Below the pieces are notes generated by a model that saw only the letters and a program-made list of their open reading frames with translations, searched no databases and was not told the DNA's origin. From contig JBAJFG010000210.1 in the NCBI GenBank assembly GCA_037903475.1, positions 1 through 64,000 of the forward strand: a DNA stretch of 64,000 bases, written 5' to 3'. This DNA comes from Ancylostoma caninum (taxonomy: Eukaryota > Nematoda > Chromadorea > Rhabditida > Ancylostomatidae). A program made the translations under genes and the position numbers. This document shows, in pieces, positions 10,640 to 24,000 of the stretch; the stretch's first letter is position 1, and the number at the start of each line of letters is the position of its first letter.

Positions 10640-11992
10640 CACAATAAAATGGTACCTAAAACTCTTCCATATAGCTAGATTGCGGCTAGAACCCACATCA
10701 ATAGGCTTATTGCAGCCAAAAGCCAAAAGAACTGCTACATTGGAGCTAAAACTCCAGCTACTAGACGTTTGACTCGACGGGATTTTTTTCGAGTAGTCGA
10801 CATTTCGAACAATTCGATTTTTGAGGTTTTTCGAATAGTCGACATCTCGAATAACTCGATTTTTGGCCTTTTTCGAATTGTCGATATTTCGAATAACTCG
10901 ATTTTTGGACTTTTTTTCGAGGAGTCGATTTCGAATATTCGTATCGATATTTTGTCGAGTCAGCAGGTTCTCATTGTGGGTCCCGTAGGAGATCCTCTGA
11001 GTTTACAGTCTTTGAGCATTCTTATGAAAAGCAGCGCTTACGGAAATTTCCACTTCTCAGGTGAGTGGTACTTCGAGTAAGTGGTTGCTATAGAGTTGCA
11101 GTAACGAGTAGAAGACAATGAATCACAAATTACCTGTGGAGAAATTGTGAGCGCTGATGTCAAGGTTGCCTTTTTGATGTCCGCTGCGCCAGCTTACTTT
11201 CACAAGAACTCATGGCATCATTGCGGCAGGACATGCGAGTATAAAGAGACGCTAGCACAACATCTCAGGAAACGGCATCTTGTTTTTTCTGGATCCCTTG
11301 GGCGCTATTTCATCATTAAATATGAGTTCTATGTCCCTTGAACCACCGAAGCAGCGAAATCTGCGACGTTAAGACTTCCGTGAGTGGCGCTTTTGAAGAA
11401 TGACCAGTTCAAAAACCCATAGTCAAAAATTCATCTAGCCAGTAATAAAGTCCTGGATAAATGTGGCGAAACCAAAGAAGTATTCGGTAGCATTTCGCTC
11501 TAAGTAGTCGTATACTGCAACTTAGTACTATTACTTTATCTGTTTTAAATTTGATTACTTTAATGGGAATGGTTTAGATACATACACATTAGAATGGATG
11601 GACTAGTGCTTTCGTGCCAGCTTTAACGTGCAATTTGGCCAATTTAAAGAGTCAATAAAAATGTCGAGTTATTCGACGAATAGTCGAATAACTGCCCTTT
11701 TCGAATAGTCGACATTTCGAATAATTCGATTTTTGGCCTTTTTCGAGTAGTCCACATTTCGAATGATTCGATTTTTGGACTTTTCCGAATAGTCGATACT
11801 TCGAGTAACTCGAAAGTCGATTTATTCGAAACTCGGCTCGATAAGACTCGGTCGAGTCAAATGTCTACCACCTACGTAATCTCAGAATATGTAACCGAGT
11901 GAAATAGCGCGCTCCAGCGCCAATTTCGCTTAGATTCGCAGGTGTCGGGTTACTGTAGCACTCCGTCCCCTGACGGCGAAATCTTCTCTGTT
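10640..11992 (+). repeat. Dispersed repeat family with two TCGAATAGTCGA arrays
   Basis: The outer blocks (10640-10760 and 11885-11992) are shared, in inverted orientation, with 3862-4115. Between them sit two short arrays of an approximately 45-bp unit built on TCGAATAGTCGACATTTCGA and TAACTCGATTTTTGG, at about 10775-10960 and 11690-11870. The unit is palindrome-rich (TCGA, TTCGAA). A related TTCGAATA-rich stretch occurs at 30000-30135. The 103-codon ORF at 10769-11080 is a translation of the array (repeated VDISNNSIF) and is not counted as a gene. Confidence 0.6.
11147..11341 (+). pseudogene. Degenerate C2H2 zinc-finger-like ORF
   Basis: The 64-codon frame contains CGRTCEYKETLAQHLRKRH. The end (L..HLRKRH) is typical of a C2H2 finger, but the spacing between the second Cys and first His is 8 residues instead of the usual 12. 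This is either a damaged finger or coincidence. It lies between the two TCGAATAGTCGA arrays. Confidence 0.25.
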
Positions 11993-12030
11993 ATGGTGCA
12001 GATGATGTTCACTCTCCTCTGGTACCACTA

Positions 12031-15000
12031 ATGTTGTCTAACCCAACAATACGTGACCTTGTTATTCCAAAAAATTGTGTATTGGAAGGAGAAACGAGTG
12101 TAGGTGAGTCTGGGAAGTTTAAGATGTTTCGGTTTTACTTTTATAGTCCTGAAAAACTCAGTAACTGTGCTTTCAGCGAAGTCCTTAAATGCTCCCAGTG
12201 GAAATAGTTCGGCTGGTTGTAAATGTGTTGGTGAACTAATTAACAGGATCATAGAATTGCGTAGAGCAAGTACTACTCAGGGTGAGCCCTTAATTTTTTT
12301 CCTATTATTATACGTTAAGTTGGAAATCTTGCCTCACCCTTTATTCTACTCATTTCAGATGGGGATTATTCGGTTGTAAATAATAACGAGGTAGAATGGG
12401 CAAAACTTTTCATGGAGTTCATTTTGGGTACTGCTTTCTGTCAGGGACGAACATGTCAAGGTGAGCATCTTCAAGTTTCCACAGTTGTTCCAGTGCTGCT
12501 ACTCACCATTGTTATCGTCTTATCATGTTCCAGCCCATTCCGATGACATGATCTGGTATGTGCACGTGTCAAAAATGAACTCCTCTTTCTACTTAGGTCA
12601 TTCGGTGCGTAGTTACGTTTTTTTTTCTTGCCATTTCTATTTACTAGTTAGCACAACATTCATACATGGAAATTTGAGCGCGCACGACCCAGTATACTTT
12701 GCCTCGGGGCGCCACTTTGACTCTCGGCCACTGCCCATGGTCCATACGCGCTCTCTGGCTCTCTTAGCAGAGCTAGCGGGTAAAATGGAGTTGGGGGGGG
12801 GGGGGGGCACTTGGTAGGGGGCACTTGGTATTAGCCGATAATATGACCTGTCCTACACGTTCTGACTTGTTTGCATTTCAGGTAACTACTGTACCTTAAG
12901 AGAGCTAACAAGTCAGAGCGTTCTGGACGTGTCAGCTAACAAGTGTGAACGTGCAGGATAGGTCATATTATCGACTTATACCAAGTGCCCCCCCCCCCCC
13001 AACTCCATTTTCTCCGAGCTAGCCGCCCCTCGAGGGTAGATACTACGTCATGTAGCTTCGACAAGGTTGTTCTGTACTTCACGTGAAGTAGCGATGGGCG
13101 ATCGTTAACCCATTGACGACCGCGCGCATTTCTGTGTGTCTGGCGCGTGGGACCAACGCCCCTTTCAAGAGTGCGGCACCCGCGAAGTTCCACACCGTTA
13201 TGACAAGATAATTAGGACCAAAGTCGATTTTTTCGCGAAAATAATTGGAAGTCTAGTTTTAGAAGGTTACTGGTATCAGCAGACCGGAAAAGGAGAGAAT
13301 CTAAACGCTTCTGGATTCCATTACGCCGAAGGAACTTTGTAAAAGGTGTTCTGAGTGCTATAAGGGAAAGTTCGGAGAGTATACACGGTTCTTATGGCTC
13401 TAACCTGACGAGTAAGGAAGTGCAGGATGTAGCGAACGTGTTTCTATGCAAGAAATGTGGCGTTTACCCAGACTGTTCCCATCCACCACGGGAGAAATGT
13501 AGAGCAATCTCACTCGATTTCAAAATCCCATCCTTTTCGTGGTATTTATAGCAAGAAAAGAGAACTCTTTCTTCAACCACAGCTGTTGGAGACCTTTTCA
13601 GAAAGCACTGTACCCATTTCGTATGGAAATACTGCAAAATACTTCGAAAATAGGGTGAAGTACCTGATAAGAAGGGCGCTGCTCACCGGTGAGCCGCGCG
13701 GTCATCATTGGGTTAATACGGGCGACCTACACGACTGTTGGCCGCCAAAGCTCACCAGTCGACAAGCGCCATTGTCACAGTTGCCAATCGCCAACACTGG
13801 CTTCGATGGATCGCTGGTATCAGCGGCCGCTGCGAGGCCCCACATACAATCAGTAGGCACCGTTGTCAGAGTCACAGCGACGCATGTGCTATACTTTGCG
13901 TGAAAAATAAGGGCAACCTCCTCTATAACTGGTGCTATGTGTGACATTGGCCCATTAAAAAACGAACGTAGCACCTGATCAGTTCTGTGAAACACTTTAG
14001 AACAATAATTCATTGTAACTTTGGCCCTTACCCTCGGGGATTGAATGATGTTATGAGAGCGGCTATCTTAGATCCCATGCGATTTCATATTTTCGGTTCC
14101 AGCAAACAAATCTGGTTCAAGTGTTCCGACGTTCTAGCAGGAATCAGCCCGTGCCCTGTGACCAAATGTATAACTGGGAGGAGACCGTTTGTCTGAACCT
14201 TGTACTGCAACAGGTTAGTGCTCTTAGTTTTGTTTCCCACTTAGAATATGGGATGTTCATGTTATTTATAGTATTAAAATGTTTAGCTGGATTTCTTCGT
14301 GACGTGCGCAGTTTGTACAAAGACGAGTCCACAGAACCTCCAGATCATCCGTAAAAACTGTCAAAAGGTAAAACTAAGCAGTATTGCAAATGAACTGAAA
14401 ATTCCTCGTAATAGATAAGCTTGTTGTCCTGTATTGAATGTTTCTGCCAAACATCGGCTTTAAGGTGTACCCTTCCCCTAGTAGGAGACGTATGGATAGT
14501 AAAGGAAGCAGCGAAGAAATAACATATCCGAAGCTATACTTTGCTATCGATGGCTTCGAAGAGGTTCGTCTGCTTTTCACACATTTTGTATTCTGCGTTT
14601 ATCAGCTTCATTCCTGATTGCGTGTTGAAGGCCTCGTTGTTTCTATTCCGTTAGGGTGGCGAGCGTTCGGTGCGATCCAATTAACAGCGAGAAACTAGAG
14701 ATATGCTCCAGGGATCATTAGCGTCTTCACACCTTGCTCGCACCTTTAACGCGGTTGTCGCTCGCAGCCGAGCTGGCTGCATCCTCCACTCAGGCTCGAA
14801 CCAGACTCGACGGCGAACAGCGGCGGGGCGCGTCGGCTTCCACGCGCAGCATGCGGATCGATCGCCGCGGCCTCGTCTGGCTTCCTCGGGCGGCGAGCGG
14901 CGGCCGCCGCCACCACAAATTAGGGCGACCATACCTTGCGCATTGCAGCGTCGGCCGGCTGCACCGCGCGTCGACGCCCTAGGAAGTCGAACCGGCTCGG

Positions 15001-18000
15001 CTTGTTCGAGCGGCGAGGGGCGTCATCAGGGGAAGGTTTGGTTCATTGAAGAGAAACGCTAGTTATTTCTCATTCGTATGAGCAGCTATGAAAAATAACC
15101 CGTAGAAATTGATGAATAGATGTGAATTTCTTCTGAAATCATCACTTTCGAACAAATAGGCACCGAAATGGAAAATTTGTGAAAGAAAGCACGTTATGGA
15201 GAACAAAAAGGAAGAAGGAGTCGAAGAAACATTGGCATCAATCGTTAGTATATCAGTGTTTGAATACTTATGTGTTGCCATCTGAGCTCAGAGATTAAGG
15301 ACGGATATTTCTCGCACTTATTGCGGGAAAAGGATTACTGCCTGGGGCGAATCGTCATGGGCGTCATGGATCGGCAATCTATTCGCTGGTCCTACATCAT
15401 CATTGCACTGTTCCCCGTATCCGCTATTTATCATTATAATAGGATCTGGCCCATCATCCCGTTCATCCTCTTAACTTGCTAAACACTTTTAGAATCACTG
15501 AGGTTAATTTAAAAGCTTTGAACATGATTCGTGACTCTATAGAAATGTCTCTAAGTTTTTTTTTTGTTTGTTATGATCACTCTTTACTACTTTTCCACTT
15601 TCTTTGGCGATACATCTTAGTTTTCGAGTCTGAGCCATACTGCGTTGATGGCAGCCCCTCGCCGCCCCACGACGCCCCAGGAAGCCGAGGGGTCACAAAG
15701 CGCTGGCGTCGCCCATACCTCCGCCGCCGAGTCTGGTTCGAGCCTCAGACACTCGGAGCGGGCGGCCCGCGCACCCATTTGGGAAGACAGGCCCAGCAGC
15801 GGCCCTATTTTGTGGGCGTGGCTTATTACAGGCCGGGCAGCGGCCCTTAAATTTTCGCGGCCCACCTGGTCGCCCATAAAAACTTGGTGGCGTCGCGAAG
15901 GGGACGCCGCCGTTGCGCGAGGTCAAGCATGCAATATCGATTCTCTTCGCTTATAAGTATTCATTCCCGTTTCGTTCGTTGCTTATTTTGTATTGAGATG
16001 TGCTTAAATTGTTTCCTAATCGATAAAATTGTTAGCATATTGTGAGTTTTCATCGTATGTGTCTAAATACTTTCAGATGGTACTTCATTACCTTCAAATC
16101 TCATTCTACTTAATTGTGGAAAACGTTTGAGTTTTATATCATGGAGGACTAGATGATCGTCCAAGGAAGATGTACTCATGCAGTCAAATGGAATGAAAGA
16201 GTGAAAGTTATGCGAATCTGTGGGTCTAAAGGTGTAAGTTCTAAGTTTCTCAGTCACCATCTCTAGTGAAAAGCATAAATTGTTTCATTATAGAATTCCG
16301 CTTGAAGAAGGTATCTCATATTTGGGACGCAGCATTCGACAAGGATAATCTCATGTTTGGATTGTAATAGCGGCTCCCGGAACGAGATCTTGAAATGCAT
16401 GGGATTACATTCATCTTCTTCTCTTTTGATTGATTATCTTCAGAATTCATACTCATTCTATGAAAATTAAACAAAGTACCAGTGCGCTGCCATGTTCATC
16501 TTACTGAACGGCCATATTATTTGTGTTGTGTTTTTTTTTGTTCAATGAGATTGTGAGTTTTGTATTTAACCTTGCAGGCAACACTGTTTTCCCAAATGTA
16601 TTTACTGTTCTATAAATCATGTTATATCATCACAGTAGGTAATTTGTACGAATACAGTAGGTAATTTGTACGTTTATTTTTGTTTTATGTGCAGCGGTTC
16701 CATGCAGTTTTTTTTTCCTATAATAATAAGCCTTATTTCACTGGAGTAGAGCAGTGACGACAACAAATCATTGATAACACAGAGCCTCAAGGTCAACTGT
16801 ATCCCCAAGGGGCACCCATAGGCACGAATGATAATTCTTCCGGCCCAGCAACCTGCCATCTCAGGCCGGGCCTGTCACCCATTCGCGGCCGGCCCGCGGC
16901 TGCTACGTTTGCCCGGCCGCTAATGGTAGCGAGGGTGGCCCGCTAAGAGTGTCTGAGCAGGAACTCCCCTCGCCGCTACCGTCGCGCGCGCGATGTCGCG
17001 TTTCTAGTGCGGCACGTACGCAGACAGCAACGCTCAGCAGACCTTTTCAGGAGTCCGTGGAGAGTCGAGGCTTGGCAGAATTCCAGTAGAATGTATAAGA
17101 TGATGAGTCTTATACATTACGAAGCATTTAAAATTGAATGAAGATGTAATTTCAGTTTTGGAGAAAAACGATGGTTTCGAAGAACAAAGCATTTATTCGG
17201 GGGTTATTCGACAAGCTGACTACGAAATTTCCTTTTATAATGTCTATTTTTAGCGTCTATTTTGTGTCATAACGCCACTTTAGTGATGTTCCAACAAATA
17301 TGCGGTAGATACTGAACTTTTCTGAATCTTCTCAAGATTTGCAAGCAGGAGCTATTCTTCGTTCTGGTGATGAATCCAGTATATGTTTTGTATCATGACT
17401 AGCTGCCGTACCCAGCTTCGCTCGTTTATTCTACTACCTCGGCTATCTCACACTGCTGAGGCAAATTGCTGTTGGCGATAAATTCAAGGTGAAGCATGTA
17501 ACAAGCTCACATAGTGCTTGAAGTTAACTTATGTAGTGTGTATAGAATAGGGGTGGAGCTGAAATCCTTAAAAGTTCACAATTCTCTGTTTGAATTTCAT
17601 CTTCTCAACCATCTACTCAAAATAGTTACCGCACACTCACTTCTGTTCACTCTTCATGGGCGATTTCTTGCATTATTACGTAGGAATTTATTCCCAGATT
17701 GCATATAGTTAGTGTTTATCAATTTTCCATCCATTTCAGCAACATTTCAAGCTTTAAAAATTTCTGTTCCTACATATATAAGTAAAAACGAGAAACCTGA
17801 AGAAGTGGAAGTGAAACCTGTGCGCAGTTTTGAGGAATTTAGCCACTACAATTCTTTCGACCCTTCTCATTAAATTCGTCTTTGAAATTAGAGTTCCCAG
17901 CGTTGTTAACAAATAATATAATATTTAAGCATGTGAAGCACCATTAACTTAACGCTATGTAGCTTCACTTCATAATATTGCTCTAGAATGTTTTAGTTGT

Positions 18001-21000
18001 ATGTATATCTGCGTTGTTTTCTGCGCAATCGATCACTAAACCATCGCCAGATGAGGTATAAGAAATGCCTCGCAGATATGCACTGTGAGTGCAGGCGTAC
18101 CTCCAGGATACAGTGCCGCCGGATTGCCACTCTGCAGATGTATTGTCAACATTGTCAACCGGAACTAACAATAAGAATATAATATTCGAGAAAACACCAA
18201 TTCCAGAGTGAAACACGTGGAATAACCTGGTATCTGCTAATGCATATTCATGAAGAATCTAGATTACTACACGAAAATTTTCGCAAAGGAACATTCCTAC
18301 GATTTCTTTCTTTTCTTTTTTCGCTGTAGTGGTAGTTTCGTTTTGCAACGCTTCAACGCTTTTCAAATTTCGAGTGGTGATAGATAAAGTTTCTCCACCT
18401 AATGCTTATAAATACAGATCCTAGTCGATAGTTTCAAGAAAGAAGGTGCACCCATCTGTCCCTCAGTTGACAAATAATGACATCATAACACAAAATAGAT
18501 ATTGAATTCTTGACGAGAACGAAGAATAACCCTGTTTGCAAATTTTGAGAAAATTCGGAAAAGTTCAGCATCTGCCGCATACTTGTTGATACGCCACTAA
18601 AATAGCTTCATGATACAAAATAAATATCAAATTCGTAATTAGCATGTCGAGTAACCGCCGAATAAATGTTTTGTTTCCAAAGTTTTCGATTTTTTACCGA
18701 AATCGAAATTAAGTATATACATTTTACATCTTCTCCATCAAGGAACGCGATGTCGCGCGCGCGAATGTTGCGGCGAGGGGAGTTCCTCAGACATTCGGGC
18801 GCGAGTCCCGCCTGACAAAATCATGACTCCCGCTCGAGTGTGAGCGGGAGTCATCAAAAACTGGGCGTTTTTCTCCCGCAACATCCTGATTTTGTCCCGC
18901 GAGCTCCGGCGGGAGACCGGATTTTGTCCCGGAACTGAAATGCACAAGGAAGCAAAAATGCGCGCCGAGTTCAGGAGCGCACGCACTCCATCCGCCGACG
19001 TCGGCCGGTACTAGCGGATTAGGACGCATTTCTGCATCCGAGCCGCATCTGCGCGCGACCGCTCCCCACGCATCTCGACTGGTTCCTGCACCGGGCCACG
19101 GTTTCAACCGGGCCTCAGTGGGCCAGACGAGTCTCGTAGGACTCCACTCTCCGCCGAGGCGGAAAGTAGACTGAGGTCTACTTACAAACTGATGCCCTTA
19201 TATACCCCTCGCTGGAGGCGTACGTGACGATCACAATCCTGCAATATTTTCCGCTCAATCCCGCAATAAAACCAAAATGGTGTCTCCCGCCGGTGCACCG
19301 GATTTTGTCGCGGAAATAAAAAAGGGGCGTTTTGTCAGGCGGGACTCGCGCCCGAATGCCTGAGTCCTGGGGATGTGGCCAGCTCGGTTGCGAGCGATCA
19401 TCACAATTGAAGGTGCGAGCAAGGTGCGAGGACGCTAATGAACCCTGGAGCATATTTCTAGATTCTCGCTGTTAATTGGATCGCACCGAACGTTACACAT
19501 CGCCCTCTTCTGCTCGGCAACAAATCACAACAAAAGTCATACATAACGGAATGGGTGTGTAGCGTTCGGTGCATACATATCGATTGAACGGCAACCAGTT
19601 TCAAGAGACTATACTGTCTGTCTGTCTCTCTCTTCTCTTTCTTTTCTTCCCTCTCTCCCTCTCTCTCTATCTACCCCTCTCCATATCTATCCCGTCACTT
19701 ATAAGTACTATCCAACCTTGGAGTAAAGACCAATTGATGTTAAGGACTCGAGGGAAGACATCAGAGTCCACACTTGCTCAAAACTTGTCTTTTCGTCTGT
19801 ATTGCTATCTGAGACCACATCAGGTGGAACCAATACTTTTGCCTTGCTCAAAGTTGGTGATGTGATAGCAGAGCAAGAGGTCGCAGGGTTTCCTCTGTGA
19901 TTGACTCGCTAACATTATTAGATAGAGCCGATTACTCATAGCTAACTACAACACTCTGTTTTCCTCATTACCTAATCCTCCTTATATCTATTTTTAGCGG
20001 TCCATGTTTACTCTTTATGTTTTGCAAGATGCTGTCTAGAAAATTAAAGCAAGAATGAAATATGTGTAAGCGTGTGCCAAGTTACCTCGATGTTTAGAGA
20101 AGCCACATGTTCTTCGACTCATACTGCAAACAGTTGTGGAATCATGAAGGAATTATGTTCCAAAATTTTAGTTTGGGCTCAGTCCAGATGAGGGAATGAG
20201 GATTTGGTCGCATTTTTCTTATATATTCCATAGTTCTCTGATAGTTATTTAGACATTGACATTATCTACGCATATGAATTGGCCTTTCTAGTTTGCATGT
20301 CATGCATATCGTATATGTCAAACGCCATCATTTTTTTCCATCTTCATCATCTTTCCATTATTGAAATGTTCTCAAGTATTCACTTTGGAGAATTTTTAGT
20401 AGTCAGCAATACTGAATATTTTAACTTTTTCGCTACAATTGTCACAATTAAGATGAGTTGCAAAAATTGGAGGTCCTTTCAATCCAAGATAAGTTTGAAG
20501 ATTGCAACAAAGAAAAAACGAAAATTTGGCTGAACCTGAATTATCCTGATACGACATCACAAAACCGATTTGGCAGCCCAAATCGCACAGTCACCACACA
20601 TGGTATATATTCAGTGTTAAATATAGCACACATCTTTAGCTCAGAGCAAGATTTCTGCTTTACCGTTTTCCATTTTCCTATTTTATCAGAATATGAGCGA
20701 TCCACAGGAGGTAGTTACTGGACTGCATATTGATCGGTTCTTCGGCAGTACCGTTGTGTGCTCCATGTAACGCTGAATATTTATCTGGTTTGAAAATTCA
20801 TCCATTTTGAGTTTTTTTAGTATCTCCGGTTGCACTTGTACAGTTGACTTTACCGGTATTTTCCATTCTGTCTGTATTACTCCATAAAATGATGCTTATT
20901 TGTGCTGGAGACTCAGCTTTCCAGGTTTTTCAAGATATTGTAGTCCGGGATGGCGAGTGTGTTTGTGTGGAATTAGTTGCGCGTGATAGGCAGAAGACGA

Positions 21001-24000
21001 GGGAGGCGGTCGTATTCCTCGGATCGATCAGATACGACATATTAAAGCAGGTGTACGACGCCAAGGTATTTCAGTTCGCTGTTATTTTAGTCGGCACTAT
21101 CCAACTTTACTGGCCCCAAAATCTTCAAAAGAAATTTTTGGCCGAAATTTCGGCTAGGGGGGTTGTTTGAGGTGCTGAACTCGAATATCGTATCCGTTTT
21201 GTACCGTAACCCCATTTTTGTAGGTAGGGTAAGGGTAAATACAGTACCTCACGGAATTCGCTCAGATTTTCGCTCAGACCTCCAGAACTTCGCCCAGATT
21301 TTTTTCTCGCCCTACCGTAACCCTACAAAAAATGTGGTTACGGTACAAAACGGATACGATATTCGTGTTCAACACCTCAAATAACCCCCCCCCTGTGCAA
21401 AATTTGAGCGAATTCCGTGAGGTACCATATTTACCTACCGTAACCCTAAAAAATGGGGTTACGGTACAAAACGGATACGATATTCGTATTCAGCACCTCA
21501 AATAACCCCCCCCCCTAGGCGAAGTTTCGACCAAAAATTTTTTTTGAAGATTTTGGAGCCAGTAAAGTTGAATAGTGCCTTTTTGTCTTCTCGATCCTCA
21601 TTATTATCTTTATTATGAAAGGCTTCATCAACATGGCACTGGGCGCAGAATCTGATGAAACAGGGAGGGAGGCGACAAGAGTTCGTTGGCATGAGAGGAC
21701 CCCACAAAAAAGTGAGTTTGTGAATTCTCGATTCATGTTTTGCACATTTGATCACTTCACAAATGCTGCTGACGTTTCCATAAAGACAAATTTCAATCTG
21801 ACAATCCAGGAATTGCAATGGTCAGAAACCATTTCAAGTTTCCCTAATTCCACTTTTGCTTTTTAGCATAGCTCTTAAAATCAACGTAGTAATACTTGAG
21901 TTGCAACGCTTCTGCATTACTTCCTACAAGGGTAATGAGAAATAACCCTTGGTAGCTCAACGGCGTCAGTCAGAACCACGTATTCAGACCACAAATTCGC
22001 AACTATAACAGGTACAAGGTCTGGAGAAGATCTGCTTGTCAAATTATGTTATTACTGTACAGTTTCTAACTTTTCTTGCATATTTCAAGTCCCCACTTTT
22101 CCATTTTCGGCACCGGACTTTCTCCGTATCTTTTAACTCTGTTTAAAGAACGTTAATGTCACAGTTGAGTGTTTGTGCCTACTGTATGTTCCTCTCTCGC
22201 CTGTCTTTCTGAATACCGAATGTTTTGCGCATTTTTTTTCTTCTCAAATGCCTCTTCAACTATCTTCCATGGTGCAACACACCAGACCATTCTTCTTTTG
22301 CAATCTCATATTTTATTCTCAGGGATATGCCGAAATGGCTGTGGCTCGTGTATTCAATTGTGGCTACGAAACTCCTGTAACGGAAAACAACATGGATTTT
22401 CTTGAGTTAGCGAATGTGGGTCATGTATATTTCCTTTCTTTTCTTCTCAATTCCATTTTCTTATATCCACTGAAGTTTGTTTTCTAGATGGGATATTCCT
22501 TGAATCATCGAAGAATGTCCGAAACGAACATTGTCGGGCCCATCTTTTCTCGCCCGGTTCCCGCTTCTGACAGACAAACGTCCGTCGGTAGACGATGGCA
22601 AAGCGAAGCAGATACGGTGAACCAGTATCCCGAAGTTGAGGGCAATAATATTGGTGATGGTACACAGTTTGCCGTTATGTCGTAATTTTTCTCGATATCT
22701 TATGGTTTCTAATCACAGTTTCTTTTCAGATATAGATGAGGGCATTTTAACACGTTTATGGTCTGTGCGCGGTTTTGGACAAGCTTGGCATTGGCTTCGC
22801 GAGAAGAAAAGGGCTGAATGTACACCTCTAAATGCATATCTGACATATGTAACGCTATCCTGGTCGAGTATACTTCAAGGTAATTGTTCCTCATATTTCT
22901 CATCTTCCCCGTGGTGTCGTACCAGTTTTGTTCTTTTTTTCTGGTATGCTGAAACCTGATAGCCTTACTACTGCAGATAGGTAAGAAAGTTGGTCTGAAC
23001 TGGTTCATAATGTTGCAAAAAGCTTTAGCAGCACGTTGACGATACTTTACTACTTGCCTAGTCGAAACTATATGGTGAACTGTTACGCTCAAAATTTATT
23101 GGCGAATCAGTTGCTTTCCTAGCAAATGGGTGTAACATCCTTCCAGAAGAGCTTTCTTCTCACTATAGAATTTGTTGGAGTACTGTGAATTAGTTCATAG
23201 TTTTCATCTTTCGCTGAAGAAAAAAAAAAGCGAAATAAAAAAAGGTATTATATGAGAGGCTATATTTTTGGTAAACAAGGAGCACTTTCAAAAAAAAAAA
23301 ACACTAGGGAGCACACAAAAAATAATAAAAAATGATGTACACATTGTTTTTTATTTAAAAATAATGTACACACTATTTTCTATTTTTCCACATTGCTTAC
23401 TTGAGTTTAGAAATATATGGTTTTTTGGACGAGTTTACTCCTTTTACGTTTTGGCTGGCAACAGCACGCGTGATTTTTGATTACAGTGCTGCATGAACAA
23501 CGCATCGGTAACAGGCTTTTTGGACAGGACCACTCTGCTATTTTGTTGCTACATTTACTACCATTTCCTAATTCAAACGCTTTTTTGATTGAAAAGTTCC
23601 AGGGATGGTTTCGGTAGTTAGTGTAACCCTTTTCTATCCTTTAATTTTTGTAAAATAAGCAGGAGCTGACGTAAAATTCGGCAAATTGACTGCACAAGAT
23701 TTTATTGTCACTATTTTTTGTTCTTGTTAATTTCCTGTCGTAAAAGACTACTCCTGCAGATAGATAAAGCGCTTTTTAAGGAATAGGGTCAAGGGATGAT
23801 TTAAAGACAATACGACGCCGCACGGTTATCATAAGGAATTGTTAGAAGCTGTATGGCTCCCATTTTGCTTAATAACGATTCCCTCTAATAATGCTCTAAC
23901 ATACATAGTCCACTAGATATATAATAAGATGAGTATAGCATTTGCTATAGCACCACCTAATACATTGGCTCTTTATGAGCAAAACCGTGGCTATTAGATG

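Noticed and set aside
14703..15062. A 119-codon ORF in GC-rich sequence
   Set aside because: High GC removes stops; there are no motifs and the stretch is part of a dispersed repeat in an intron.
22980..22990. Short terminal exon adding DR and a stop
   Set aside because: It would drop the family C-terminus that 24051-24118 restores in phase.
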